Positions 52,339 through 60,279 of a stretch of DNA of 64,000 nt are shown here, in pieces. The notes below the pieces were generated by a model. That model made no database searches. It was not told the DNA's origin and was given only the letters and a program-made list of their open reading frames with translations. Source of the DNA: Chryseobacterium shigense (lineage in GTDB: Bacteria > Bacteroidota > Bacteroidia > Flavobacteriales > Weeksellaceae); contig NZ_FTNY01000009.1 of assembly GCF_900156575.1 (NCBI RefSeq), positions 1-64,000 of the forward strand. The letters are read 5' to 3'. A program made the translations under genes and the position numbers. Position 1 is the first letter of the stretch, and the number at the start of each line of letters is the position of its first letter.

Positions 52339-53094
52339 TTACCAGCCGGAAAATTCTGTGTGATCATGATAACCGAAAATTTTGATTTCAGGATGATCCT
52401 TGATCAGTTTTTTTATCTTTTCCATCGATTCAAGACGTAACGTATTATGATCTGCTCTAGCCTCCGCAAGATGTCCTGCCGGATGATTGTCATCTTCCAG
52501 TTCTGCTCGGATATAATACGCATCTCCTACATAAAGTATCCACTTTTCTTCCCAACGTATGGCTACTCCGCAATGTCCTGCAGTATGTCCAAATAAAGGA
52601 ATCAACAGTATTTCAGTTTCAAAATCAGTAGGGACTCTTCTGGCTTCCATTCCAAACCAAATCTCAGTTGAAACACCATAAACTTCTATTTCAGGATGAT
52701 GGTCCAGATGCTGGGGTAGGTAGCGGGGATTTCCGCTGTTGAAATTCATCAGCTCTTCTTTGGAAACATGCACCTTCGCATTAGGAAAATCGGCCAGTCC
52801 GCCTGTATGATCAGGATCCAGATGGCTTATGACACAGTGCTTTACCCGAGAAGGATCTAATCCCAGTGTTTTCATCTGATGAAAAGCTGTTAATTGATGA
52901 TCGAGCTGGAATCCTACTGCTTTTATCAACTCGTTTCCAAGGCGGTCGTCCGGATGTTCAATGTCCTGTATTCCCAATCCTGTATCAATCAGCACAAGGC
53001 CCGCATCTTCTTCGATTAAAAGACAGTGTCCGGTTACATTATTATTGAAAGGCGTAACGATTTTTACGCAGTTAAGATGATGAATCTTCCTCAT
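52339..53094 (-). CDS. MBL-fold metallo-hydrolase
   Basis: Metallo-beta-lactamase-fold hydrolases bind two metals. The 251-residue protein has HxDxDH (SHLDPDHTGG), GHTAGH, GDAYY and GYHDHTEFSGW, the full set of metal ligands, and VLIDTGLGIQDIE near the start. The overall plan is like AHL lactonases and glyoxalase II-type proteins, but neither activity can be inferred. No signal peptide, so it is cytoplasmic. It is a single gene convergent with the luciferase-like gene, with 29 bp between them. Confidence 0.9.
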   Translation of the reverse strand: MRKIHHLNCVKIVTPFNNNVTGHCLLIEEDAGLVLIDTGLGIQDIEHPDDRLGNELIKAVGFQLDHQLTAFHQMKTLGLDPSRVKHCVISHLDPDHTGGLADFPNAKVHVSKEELMNFNSGNPRYLPQHLDHHPEIEVYGVSTEIWFGMEARRVPTDFETEILLIPLFGHTAGHCGVAIRWEEKWILYVGDAYYIRAELEDDNHPAGHLAEARADHNTLRLESMEKIKKLIKDHPEIKIFGYHDHTEFSGW

Positions 53095-53244
53095 ACCCGA
53101 TATTTCCTGACAAGATATAAATTAATGCTAATGATTGACCTGGTTGGGTGGCTGTATTTTAACAGTTTTTGCCACTTTCTTTAGGATGACAAGTTTTGGA
53201 TCAATAAAAGTATTATATTGGCCAACTTATAATACCATTCCCTC

Positions 53245-53607
53245 ATGAGCTATAATATCCAGATATTCAGTACTGAAACGAAAGAAAAAGAGAAAGCCGC
53301 CGATGACGACAGCTTTTTTGATCGTGAAGAAAATCTTATTCCCTTCACACAGGGGCAGGTTTCAGGATTAAAAGAACGTCTGTTAAAATACAAATACAAC
53401 TTGGTAAGTGAAGATGAGACAGGACTTCATTTCAATCATCCTGATGAAGATTTTGGAAGTGCTTTACTAACAGATAAAGGCCTTTATTTCAATGCAAGTT
53501 TGAGTGAAAGCTCCATCTTTGAAGTAGGAATGACGGCCTCTGAATTTACCGATACCGGGGAATTTGCAAAGTATGATCCGCAAAATGAAGGCTGGGAAGA
53601 ATTTTAA
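53245..53607 (+). CDS. Small acidic hypothetical protein
   Basis: This 120-residue cytoplasmic protein is strongly acidic (EKEKAADDDSFFDREEN) and ends in NEGWEEF. The middle has beta-strand-like stretches (LHFNHPDEDFGSALLTDKGLYFNAS, IFEVGMTASEF). I do not recognise the family. Codon use resembles the neighbours and an ORF of this size with a normal composition is likely real. It is monocistronic. SMI1/KNR4-like or DUF immunity proteins have similar composition, but that is not evidence. Confidence 0.65.
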   Translation: MSYNIQIFSTETKEKEKAADDDSFFDREENLIPFTQGQVSGLKERLLKYKYNLVSEDETGLHFNHPDEDFGSALLTDKGLYFNASLSESSIFEVGMTASEFTDTGEFAKYDPQNEGWEEF

Positions 53608-53726
53608 ACACGGAGGCTCTGAATTAATTATAACCAAGGCGAACATTCAGGTATAATATGATAAAATAAGTGAACTTGATCTCCTTTTTTACTTGTTATT
53701 CATTTTAGATCAATTGAAATCGCTGA

Positions 53727-54650
53727 TTACTTTTTATCAGATAGTTTTTTAAAATTCTGTAAGGTTTCTATAACTCCTTCAGGGTTTTCATTCTCAAAAA
53801 TACCAGACTTTGAAACTCTTTCAAAGGTTTCAGCGGTTCCGGAAGCGATGATATGAGGGAGGTTTTCACTTTTCAGCATATCGGCAAGACCTTTCATTTC
53901 ATCAATTCTTCTCAAAATGTGCTGCGGATAGGTGGGGGTTGTTTTTATGAGATCCTGATAAGTTCCGGGAAGAAATTCCTGAAGACTTTCATTCAGTTCA
54001 TCCAGAATTCCGAAATGAGCTGCTGCGGTCATGGTTTCAAAGAAAAGAGCATTCATCCCTTTATTTACCATCGAAAACAAAAGTTTGTATGCTGATGCCG
54101 CCTCTGTTTTTTCCCCTGCATCCTTAATTTTAAAAACGGGTGAGAACAACTTAATAAAAAGAGGTCTGTATCTACCACTCACAACCAAAACAGCATGGTC
54201 TGGAACATCCTTGGAAGCTCCCATTACTGCTCCGTTGACAAAAGGAACATCCAGGTCCGAAAATAATTCTTCCATGGATAATGAAAGGGCAGGAGTATTA
54301 GAATTTAAATCCACATAAAGAGGACGGTTGGGGGTTGTTTTCAAACATGAAATGATACGTTCCGCCATTGTCAGGCTTCCTTCCGGGCTGGTAAGCGAAA
54401 GAATAACATCCGCCTGCTCAACAGTATTCTGAAGAGAATGCGTATCGGTAATTCCTGAATTTCGTATATTATCTAAAGTTCGCACCGACCTTCCTTCTCC
54501 CGCAGTGATGACTTTAAAGTTATGGTGTATAAGTGCTTTGGCTATCTGGGTTCCCATATCTCCGGGGAAAAGAACTGCAATGACGGGCTGGGTTTTCAAT
54601 ATAGATGATTTTTGAAATGATAAATTGTTTAACAATACAAATCTCTTCAT
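53727..54650 (-). CDS. NAD(P)-dependent 6-phosphogluconate dehydrogenase-like protein with DUF1932
   Basis: The frame opens 7 codons earlier; the ATG at 54650 gives 307 residues. The N-terminal Rossmann domain (VIAVLFPGDMGTQIAKALI) resembles 3-hydroxyisobutyrate/6-phosphogluconate dehydrogenases, followed by YVDLNSNTP and FVNGAVMGAS. The C-terminal half from about 200 is helical and matches DUF1932 (SAYKLLFSMVNKGMNALFFE). These enzymes oxidise beta-hydroxyacids, but the substrate is not known. It is divergent from the Crp/Fnr gene by about 118 bp. Confidence 0.82.
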   Translation of the reverse strand: MKRFVLLNNLSFQKSSILKTQPVIAVLFPGDMGTQIAKALIHHNFKVITAGEGRSVRTLDNIRNSGITDTHSLQNTVEQADVILSLTSPEGSLTMAERIISCLKTTPNRPLYVDLNSNTPALSLSMEELFSDLDVPFVNGAVMGASKDVPDHAVLVVSGRYRPLFIKLFSPVFKIKDAGEKTEAASAYKLLFSMVNKGMNALFFETMTAAAHFGILDELNESLQEFLPGTYQDLIKTTPTYPQHILRRIDEMKGLADMLKSENLPHIIASGTAETFERVSKSGIFENENPEGVIETLQNFKKLSDKK

Positions 54651-54733
54651 TTTTTTTAAGCGGTTGCGCATATTGTTTCGATGGTCATTATTGATAAAAC
54701 CGATTAATAAAGGAAAGTGTTCGGGATTTTCCT

Positions 54734-54741
54734 TAATTTTG
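54734..54741 (+). promoter_or_regulatory. -7 box of the Crp/Fnr regulator gene
   Basis: TAATTTTG matches the -7 consensus TAnnTTTG and lies 27 bp before the ATG at 54768. No convincing TTG was found at the -33 distance. Confidence 0.5.
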
Positions 54742-54767
54742 ATTCTCGTTGCGACCCTTTTATGATC

Positions 54768-55349
54768 ATGAATAAGTCTTCAATTAATCACTACTTCCAT
54801 TCTTTATTTGACATCAAAGAAGAGGTAGTTGGAAAAATCACAGAAACCTTTAGTTCCTTCGAGCTCAAAGCGAACGAAATTGTCTTGCATAAAGATGAGG
54901 TCAGTACCAGAACTTTTTTTCTGGAAAAAGGCTACGTCCGTTCCTTTATTCTGAATGAGGACAATGAAGAAATCACGACTAATATTTATGTCGCCCCCTG
55001 TTTTGTCAATGACTTTCTGTCCTTCTTCAGACAGCAGCCCGCCAAGGAAACCTACCAAACCATAACGGCCTGTTCTTTTTGGGAAACAGGACTAGACAAT
55101 GTACAGCACAATTTTCATAATATTCCTGAATTCAGGGAGTTCAGCAGGCTTCTTTTTGTTCTTAATTACTACAGCATTCACGACCGGCTGATAGAAATGG
55201 CCAGCCAGAAAGCTTCTACGAGATATTGTAATCTGATGAAAAAGCATCCGGAAATTTTCCAGCACGTTCCTTTGAAAATTATTGCGTCCTACTTAGGAAT
55301 CAAAGACAGTTCATTGAGCCGTATCAGAAGGGATATTAATAAAATGTAA
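54768..55349 (+). CDS. Crp/Fnr family transcriptional regulator
   Basis: The ATG at 54768 follows the -7 box at 54734; the frame is open farther upstream. The 193-residue protein has a cyclic-nucleotide-binding-like beta-barrel (about 20-115, ELKANEIVLHKDEVSTRTFFLEKGYVRSF) and a C-terminal helix-turn-helix (about 165-190, KIIASYLGIKDSSLSRIRRD). It lacks the phosphate-binding residues of true cAMP receptors, as in most Bacteroidota members. It is divergent from the DUF1932 dehydrogenase, which it might control. Confidence 0.9.
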   Translation: MNKSSINHYFHSLFDIKEEVVGKITETFSSFELKANEIVLHKDEVSTRTFFLEKGYVRSFILNEDNEEITTNIYVAPCFVNDFLSFFRQQPAKETYQTITACSFWETGLDNVQHNFHNIPEFREFSRLLFVLNYYSIHDRLIEMASQKASTRYCNLMKKHPEIFQHVPLKIIASYLGIKDSSLSRIRRDINKM

Positions 55350-55664
55350 CCGTAATTGTTTGAGAGTTGGAGTGTTTTTGGGTTTTGAGATACAAGTGGT
55401 ATTGAGTTATGGGTTAAAATAACATTGCTAATTAAATTGTTGCTACCGGTAGCTGGTTCGTGGTGTAAAATATTCTTAATCGCAGTCTAAACCTTTGCCT
55501 CAACCTTAGTCTGAAATCTGAGCCTTGCATTTTGGCTCTCGAATCTCGAATCTAACATCAATAAAAGTCTCAGGTCTGGTCTCTGAAATCTTACAGCTAA
55601 TTTCTTCGCATTTGTCAAGTGATAGTATCGAATTTCAATCTCATCTTTGTTAAAAAATAAATTT
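55350..55664. other. Gene-free stretch
   Basis: No ORF or terminator is seen. Two copies of TCGAATCT occur close together (55541-55556) in a low-complexity region with repeated CTGA/TCTGAAATC words. Confidence 0.4.
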
Positions 55665-56600
55665 ATGACTAAGAAGCACGTTGTTGTGGTTGGATTGGGT
55701 GGAGTAGGCGGATATTTCGGTTTTAAAATCAACCAGGAAAATGAGTCCTCCCAAAAATATAAAGTCAGTTTCGTAGCAAGAGGAGAAACGTATCACAAGG
55801 TAAAAGAAAACGGACTGGTTCTTATCTCACCCGAACATCCTGTGGATCATACGCGCCCCGATGCTGTAGAGCAGAATATCAGCGATGTGAAAAATGCAGA
55901 CGTAGTATTGATCTGTGTCAAAGAATATGATCTTGAAAACATTTGCAGACAGCTCAAAGAGGTGATCAGCACTGAAACCGTGCTGCTTCCCATGATGAAC
56001 GGTGCCGATATTTATGAAAGAATCAGAAAAATAATTCCTGATAACGTTATACTTCCCACCTGTCTGTATGTCGCTTCCCATATCAAGGAAAAAGGTATTG
56101 TAGGGCATAAAGGAAAGGCGGGAAAAATGATTGCAGGCAGAGACCCTCAGCATTTCTCTGCTGAAGTGGACTGGATTGCAGATCTGCTGAAAGAAAGTAA
56201 AATTGACTTTGAGTTTAAAGATAATTCTCTGACAGACATCTGGACCAAATATATTTTCATCGCCAGTTTCGGATTGGTAACGGCCAAACATAATTCTTCC
56301 ATCGGAACGGTATGTGATAATGATGAACAAAAACACGAAGCCTCAGAAATCATGAAAGAAATAAAAATGATTGCTGACAAGAAAGGGATCACTTTAGACG
56401 AAGATATTATTGAAAAAACATTTGAAAAAGCGTCTGCATTTCCTTTTGAAACGCCTACCTCTCTGCAACTGGATGTTAATTCCGCAAAAGAAAACAACGA
56501 ACTCGAACTATTGGGCGGTGCTGTTTTGAATTTCGGGAAAGAACTGGGGCTGGAAACTCCATTTACCCAGAAGATGTATAACGAGGTAAAAGCAAAATAG
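55665..56600 (+). CDS. Ketopantoate reductase family protein (PanE/ApbA)
   Basis: The ATG at 55665 (MTKKHVVVVGLGGVGGYFG) is preferred over a TTG six codons upstream. The 311-residue protein has a Rossmann GxGxxG motif at its very start, and the C-terminal ApbA_C part with FGLVTAKHNSSIGTVCDN, AFPFETPTSLQLDV and GKELGLETPFTQKMY. Members reduce ketopantoate for pantothenate synthesis, but there are several paralogues per genome, so the name panE is not claimed. A terminator follows at 56631. Confidence 0.9.
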   Translation: MTKKHVVVVGLGGVGGYFGFKINQENESSQKYKVSFVARGETYHKVKENGLVLISPEHPVDHTRPDAVEQNISDVKNADVVLICVKEYDLENICRQLKEVISTETVLLPMMNGADIYERIRKIIPDNVILPTCLYVASHIKEKGIVGHKGKAGKMIAGRDPQHFSAEVDWIADLLKESKIDFEFKDNSLTDIWTKYIFIASFGLVTAKHNSSIGTVCDNDEQKHEASEIMKEIKMIADKKGITLDEDIIEKTFEKASAFPFETPTSLQLDVNSAKENNELELLGGAVLNFGKELGLETPFTQKMYNEVKAK

Positions 56601-56630
56601 TTTTTGGAAAAGCCAGAACAAAAATTTTAC

Positions 56631-56668
56631 AGAAGAGGCGGATTTTTAATCCGCCTCTTCTAATTTTA
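56631..56668 (+). terminator. Terminator after the ketopantoate reductase gene
   Basis: A 14-bp perfect stem (56631-56644 with 56648-56661) with a TTT loop is followed by AATTTT. The stem is GC-rich and very stable, and lies 30 bp after the stop. Confidence 0.85.
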
Positions 56669-56762
56669 ACCATCAGCAAAATATTCTCAAAGATTTTGGA
56701 GACCAATTTGTGATCGTTTTTGCAAAATATTTGATGGAGTACTGTTTAAAAACCAAGATCAC

Positions 56763-57110
56763 TTAAGTGTGTAAAAACTCCTGCCGTCCGAATAAAATAT
56801 CATCAGTTTCCCGATGTTCCGGATCGTCCACACAACAGTCTACAGGACATACGGTTTTACATTGAGGTTCTTCATGGAAACCTTTACATTCCGTGCATTT
56901 TCCGGGAACAATATAATATACATCATCAGCATAAGCCTGTTGATACGCTCCGGCATCAGCCTCAGTCCCATCCGGAAAAATAACCTTGCCGGAAAGCTTG
57001 GTTTTATCCTGCCAGCGCCAGTCAACAGCGCCTTCATAGATTGCTGAATTAGGGCATTCAGGTTCACACGCTCCACAGTTGATGCAGTCATCTGTTATTG
57101 TAATAGCCAT
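56763..57110 (-). CDS. 4Fe-4S dicluster ferredoxin
   Basis: The frame opens 28 codons earlier, but the ATG at 57110 (MAITITDDCINCGACEPECP) starts the ferredoxin correctly, leaving 115 residues. Both cluster sites are complete: CINCGACEPECP and CTECKGFHEEPQCKTVCP, the second with the long insertion of Bacteroidota-type 8Fe-type ferredoxins. It passes electrons at low potential, partner unknown. It follows the four-gene SOD operon on the same strand, after a terminator and a gap of about 160 bp, so it is probably transcribed separately or by read-through. Confidence 0.93.
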   Translation of the reverse strand: MAITITDDCINCGACEPECPNSAIYEGAVDWRWQDKTKLSGKVIFPDGTEADAGAYQQAYADDVYYIVPGKCTECKGFHEEPQCKTVCPVDCCVDDPEHRETDDILFGRQEFLHT

Positions 57111-57204
57111 ACTTATTGTAGTTTGAGAAATTTGATTCAAAAAAGGGATTTCTTTCAACCTTTGATGGTTTCGGAAATCCCTCCGTCTAAACATAACTTA
57201 AATG

Positions 57205-57260
57205 AAAAAAACATTGGGCTGCCAGCATTGATCGGTTCATCACTCAGGCAGCTTTTTTTT
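57205..57260 (-). terminator. Terminator of the sod-DUF2480-reductase-ferredoxin operon
   Basis: GGCTGCC (about 57221-57227) pairs with GGCAGC (57245-57250), with T runs on both outer sides (AAAAAAAC at 57206-57213 and a T tract at 57251-57259), so it could act in both directions. It lies just after the [2Fe-2S] ferredoxin stop. Confidence 0.65.
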
Positions 57261-57272
57261 ATTTTTTGGGAA

Positions 57273-57596
57273 TTAATCGTGTGCAATTTCTATAGATAGA
57301 CCATCCATTGCTGCCGTCAGCTGAATTTGGCAAGCCAGCCTGCTGGAAGGCAGAGTCGTAAAGAGTTCAGATAGAAGAGCCTCTTCAACATCTCCTTTTT
57401 CCGGCAGCACCGAAGTTTCATTCAAAATATAACAGTGACAGGTAGCACACATCGCCATTCCTCCACACATCGCTTCCATAGGCAGCTCATAAGCTTTACA
57501 CATGTCTTTCAGGCTTAGCCCCATTTCCAGTGGACAGATCAGCTCATGGATATTTCCATCCTGATCCTTTACCGTAATTATAATTTCTTCCTTCAT
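57273..57596 (-). CDS. [2Fe-2S] ferredoxin
   Basis: The second in-frame ATG (57596) is chosen; the frame opens two codons earlier. The 107-residue protein has the adrenodoxin/Isc-type cluster pattern C-x5-C-x2-C with a distant Cys (MCGGMAMCATCHC, then RLACQI). Ferredoxins of this type carry electrons for Fe-S assembly and mono-oxygenases. The gene is 33 bp downstream of the FMN reductase on the same strand, so it is in the same transcript, which begins at superoxide dismutase. Confidence 0.93.
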   Translation of the reverse strand: MKEEIIITVKDQDGNIHELICPLEMGLSLKDMCKAYELPMEAMCGGMAMCATCHCYILNETSVLPEKGDVEEALLSELFTTLPSSRLACQIQLTAAMDGLSIEIAHD

Positions 57597-57635
57597 GATC
57601 ATCAGTCAATTGTTGATTCCGGTTGTTTAATCATT

Positions 57636-58193
57636 TTAGTGTCCTTTTACGATCCTTTTTGTGGTAGCAATACTGATCAGTTTATCGAATTTATCAGAGT
57701 AAAGGGAAGATATTTTTGTTGGGTCTTCATGATCAAACAATGCGGTTCTGATCACAGGAACACTGAAAGGTACCGGCCAGGCCCGAAGAGATTTGGCTAC
57801 AGCATCCATCGTATGAATCCCCTGCATGGCATGAAGACCATCTGCCCAGCATACAAGGCCAATCATTTTATCCGTCAGGTACGGCTGATAATGGCCGGAG
57901 GTCACTTCAAGCCAGTCCAGACAGTTTTTCATCACTCCGGGAATGCTTCCGTGATACAACGGGGCAAGCCAGAAATGAATGTCAGCCTCCAGAAATAGCT
58001 GTGTCATCCGTTCTACAGCTAACGGTGTTTTTGTAAGAGTCACATCAAAAAGAGGAATCCCCGAATCTGCCAGGCTAAAGATCTCCGTTTCAAATCCTGA
58101 TTTTTCAACTCTTTCTGCAAAGTATTGTGAAATTTTCCCCGATGTTGACTCCGACCTTCTTTCTAGGGAGCCATTGAATATTATTGCTTTCAT
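57636..58193 (-). CDS. NADPH-dependent FMN reductase
   Basis: The 185-residue protein has the flavodoxin-like fold of the NADPH-dependent FMN reductase family: MKAIIFNGSLERRSESTSGK at the start as the phosphate-binding loop, FWLAPLYHGSIPGVMKNCLDW (about 89-109) and the C-terminal helix. It uses NAD(P)H to reduce FMN, or a quinone or chromate as substrate. It sits 4 bp after the DUF2480 gene and 33 bp before the [2Fe-2S] ferredoxin, suggesting a flavin-to-iron-sulfur electron path. Confidence 0.9.
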   Translation of the reverse strand: MKAIIFNGSLERRSESTSGKISQYFAERVEKSGFETEIFSLADSGIPLFDVTLTKTPLAVERMTQLFLEADIHFWLAPLYHGSIPGVMKNCLDWLEVTSGHYQPYLTDKMIGLVCWADGLHAMQGIHTMDAVAKSLRAWPVPFSVPVIRTALFDHEDPTKISSLYSDKFDKLISIATTKRIVKGH

Positions 58194-58197
58194 TGTT

Positions 58198-58698
58198 TTA
58201 ACTTTTAAAAATAACTTTCGGTAAGCCTATTTCACCATACATGAGGCTTTTAACTAAAGGTTTAAGAAGCCCGGCCGCTAATAAATACAAAGCGGGATCA
58301 TGATCTGCTCTTGCCCTGACCACAACTTTCTGATCTTTAAAACATTTTAAATCGGCATACATGAGACGACGCTTCCAGAGATCGAGAAGGACCGTTTCAG
58401 CATTATTTAAATCGGCATAGACAACATAAGGAGCTAATTTCTCCATAAGCATCATCAATGCCCAGGGCGGAATAATAGCATCCACAGAGCACACAATAGC
58501 GACAGCTTTTTCATTGTATACAGAAAAATCCACGGCAGCAATTGATTCTTTAAACTCCTTCTCCTTCACAATCAGTCCCATAAAAAGATGGTCTTTGATA
58601 TCCAGCTCAACGATCTCTGTAGTAGGTTTATAGTTTAAAAGATCAAGCGCAATAATTCCTGAAGCTTCTGCTTTATTGATGAAAATTTTCTGGTTCAT
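58198..58698 (-). CDS. DUF2480 family protein
   Basis: The 166-residue protein matches the Bacteroidota family DUF2480 (IDLKDHLFMGLIVKEKEF-like segment, AIVCSVDAIIPPWALMMLMEKLAPY, KVVVRARADHDPALYLLAAG). The function is unknown. A C-terminal YGEIGLPKVIFKS is conserved in style. It lies between superoxide dismutase (29 bp upstream) and the FMN reductase (4 bp downstream), so it is in an operon linked to oxidative stress or iron-sulfur chemistry. No membrane segment or signal peptide is seen. Confidence 0.88.
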   Translation of the reverse strand: MNQKIFINKAEASGIIALDLLNYKPTTEIVELDIKDHLFMGLIVKEKEFKESIAAVDFSVYNEKAVAIVCSVDAIIPPWALMMLMEKLAPYVVYADLNNAETVLLDLWKRRLMYADLKCFKDQKVVVRARADHDPALYLLAAGLLKPLVKSLMYGEIGLPKVIFKS

Positions 58699-58727
58699 AA
58701 TTGATTTTTAATCAATGTTTTAATAGA

Positions 58728-59354
58728 CTATCTGATTTTTGATAAGGCTTCTTCGTATTTTTTTTCTACGGCTGACCAATCCAGAACTGACCAGAATGAA
58801 TCGAGGTAATCTGCTCTTTTATTCTGATAAGCCAGGTAATAAGCGTGCTCCCAGACGTCTATTCCAAGGATGGGAAAACCTCTGTTGACCGATTGGGTAT
58901 CCATCATCGGATTGTCCTGATTCGCTGTTGAAGTGATCGCCAGTGAACCACTGAATTTGACCAATAACCAGACCCATCCGGAACCGAACTGTCCGAGACC
59001 GGCTTTTTTCATTTCAGCTTTAAAATCTTCAAGACTGCCAAAACTGGTATTGATGGCTTCTGCCAGTTTTCCTTCAGGATTTAATTTCGGCTGTGGAGAA
59101 AGAATCTCCCAAAACAGAGAATGGTTGAAGTGTCCGCCACCATTGTTTCTGACCGCCGGGCTGTATTCACTGATCCTTTGAAGAATGGAATCCAGATCGG
59201 TAGAAGTTTCTCCGGCTGACTGTAAAGCTGCATTCAAATTGTCTACATACGCCTGATGATGACGCTGATGATGAATGGTCATTGTTTCTTTATCTATAAA
59301 GGGTTCCAGTGCATCATAAGCATAAGGAAGCTGAGGTAGTGTCAATGAGTTCAT
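58728..59354 (-). CDS. Fe/Mn superoxide dismutase
   Basis: Superoxide dismutase converts superoxide to oxygen and peroxide. The 208-residue protein has the four metal ligands of the Fe/Mn family: His28 in MTIHHQRHH, His78 in GGGHFNHSLFW, and Asp166 and His170 in GIDVWEHAYYL. Sequence alone does not settle iron or manganese. It is the first gene of the operon and is divergent from the SufR-like regulator. Its promoter carries the inverted repeat at 59403-59430. Confidence 0.95.
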   Translation of the reverse strand: MNSLTLPQLPYAYDALEPFIDKETMTIHHQRHHQAYVDNLNAALQSAGETSTDLDSILQRISEYSPAVRNNGGGHFNHSLFWEILSPQPKLNPEGKLAEAINTSFGSLEDFKAEMKKAGLGQFGSGWVWLLVKFSGSLAITSTANQDNPMMDTQSVNRGFPILGIDVWEHAYYLAYQNKRADYLDSFWSVLDWSAVEKKYEEALSKIR

Positions 59355-59382
59355 TATTTTATTTTTTTTGATTAATGTGTTT

Positions 59383-59412
59383 CAAAGGTAATCATATATT
59401 TTAATAAAACAA
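59383..59412 (-). promoter_or_regulatory. Promoter of the superoxide dismutase operon
   Basis: On the minus strand a -7 box TACCTTTG (59390-59383) follows a -33 TTG (59412-59410) after 19 bases, matching the Bacteroidota consensus. The -33 TTG is inside the inverted repeat at 59403-59430, so a bound regulator would block the promoter. Confidence 0.7.
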
Positions 59413-59430
59413 CTTTATGGTTGTTTTATT
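59403..59430. promoter_or_regulatory. Perfect inverted repeat with CAAC-N6-GTTG: probable SufR-like operator
   Basis: AATAAAACAAC (59403-59413) and GTTGTTTTATT (59420-59430) are perfect inverses with a 6-base spacer. The centre is CAAC-N6-GTTG, the same as the box described for cyanobacterial SufR. The site overlaps the -33 TTG of the sod promoter. The same 11-mer AATAAAACAAC occurs again at 59522-59532 in front of the regulator gene. Binding is inferred. Confidence 0.78.
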
Positions 59431-59484
59431 TGATCAATGAGATATTCATTAATAATCTGATTACTACTGAATTAATCATTAAAA

Positions 59485-59513
59485 TTGGAAATTATAGAAA
59501 ATGACTATATTTG
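59485..59513 (+). promoter_or_regulatory. Promoter of the SufR-like regulator gene
   Basis: TTG at 59485-59487 and TATATTTG at 59506-59513 are 18 bases apart, a good match to the consensus. The predicted start near 59520 lies between the GTTG and CAAC half-sites at 59513-59532. Confidence 0.7.
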
Positions 59514-59532
59514 TTGTAGGAAATAAAACAAC
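59513..59532. promoter_or_regulatory. Second CAAC/GTTG site at the regulator promoter
   Basis: GTTGT (59513-59517) and ACAAC (59528-59532) form a 5-bp inverted repeat with a 10-base spacer, in the opposite orientation to the sod site. The ACAAC half is part of the repeated 11-mer AATAAAACAAC. It covers the predicted transcription start, as expected for autorepression. Confidence 0.5.
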
Positions 59533-59546
59533 ATAAATATTGCCAA

Positions 59547-60164
59547 ATGAAGAAACCGGCAGCAGACCGTATCCTGATGTTTTTAAAGATGAGAGGAGAG
59601 GCCACCTCACTTTTGATCGCTAAAGAACTCTCTATTACAAAAGAGGGTGCGCGGAAGCATTTACTGAACCTGGCCGAAGAAGGGCTGATCACATCTGTTT
59701 CGAAAAGTGAAGGGGTAGGGCGCCCATCTACCTATTATACCCTTACAGAAAAAGGATTATCCCAGTTTCCGGATTCCCATGCTGATGTCACGGTACAGAT
59801 TCTGCGCTCTGTAAAAAATCTTCTGGGAGATAATGCATTGGACCTGCTGATCAATGACAGGGAGAAAACAACTTATCAACGGTATGAAAAAGCTTTAGTC
59901 AATGCAGAATCACTTGAGCAACGTCTGGACGTATTGGTAAAAGTCCGCAGTGAAGAAGGATACATGGCGGAATGGACGAAAGAAGATGGTGCGTATTTCC
60001 TTATCGAAAATCATTGTCCAATCTGTGCCGCTGCCGCAGAATGTCAGGGATTTTGCCGGGCCGAACTATCCAATTTCCAAAACCTCATCGGTAAAGCGTA
60101 TCAGGTAGAAAGGGTGAATCATATTTTGTCCGGCGGGCAGCGGTGTGTGTATAAAATTACTTAG
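59547..60164 (+). CDS. SufR-like iron-sulfur-sensing transcriptional regulator
   Basis: SufR is an ArsR/DeoR-type repressor that binds DNA when it carries an iron-sulfur cluster. The 205-residue protein has a winged helix at its start (about 6-62, TSLLIAKELSITKEGARKHLLNL, then GVGRPSTYYTLTEKG), a linker helix with EQRLDVLVKVRSEEGYMAEW like that of SufR, and a Cys-rich end: Cys157, 160, 166, 170 and 200 in ENHCPICAAAAEC, QGFCRAELSNF and GGQRCVYKI. Its divergent promoter and the neighbouring sod operon both carry CAAC/GTTG sites. It lacks suf genes beside it, so it may be a SufR relative with another regulon. Confidence 0.85.
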   Translation: MKKPAADRILMFLKMRGEATSLLIAKELSITKEGARKHLLNLAEEGLITSVSKSEGVGRPSTYYTLTEKGLSQFPDSHADVTVQILRSVKNLLGDNALDLLINDREKTTYQRYEKALVNAESLEQRLDVLVKVRSEEGYMAEWTKEDGAYFLIENHCPICAAAAECQGFCRAELSNFQNLIGKAYQVERVNHILSGGQRCVYKIT

Positions 60165-60208
60165 ATAAAGGATAAAAGATAAAAGATAAAAGATAAAAGA
60201 TAAAAGAT
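60164..60208. repeat. Heptanucleotide tandem repeat
   Basis: GATAAAG (60164-60170) is followed by five copies of GATAAAA (60171-60205) and GAT. The repeat starts at the last codon of the regulator gene and could slip in replication, but changes would fall outside the coding frame except near the stop. Confidence 0.9.
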
Positions 60209-60279
60209 CTTGTCGTTAAATATCTGTAAAAAGAATCACACTTTTATTTTTTGAAAAATAGTCATTCCAGGTTCCATGA

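Noticed and set aside
52339..53094. Quorum-quenching AHL lactonase
   Set aside because: The HxDxDH motif is common to the entire MBL superfamily; nothing specific to acyl-homoserine lactones can be seen.
55827..56336. 169-residue minus-strand frame over the ketopantoate reductase gene
   Set aside because: Shadow of a well supported gene; the composition is Phe/Ile-rich without a fold signature.
60164..60208. CRISPR array
   Set aside because: The repeat unit is only 7 bp without spacers and no cas genes are present; it is a simple tandem repeat.
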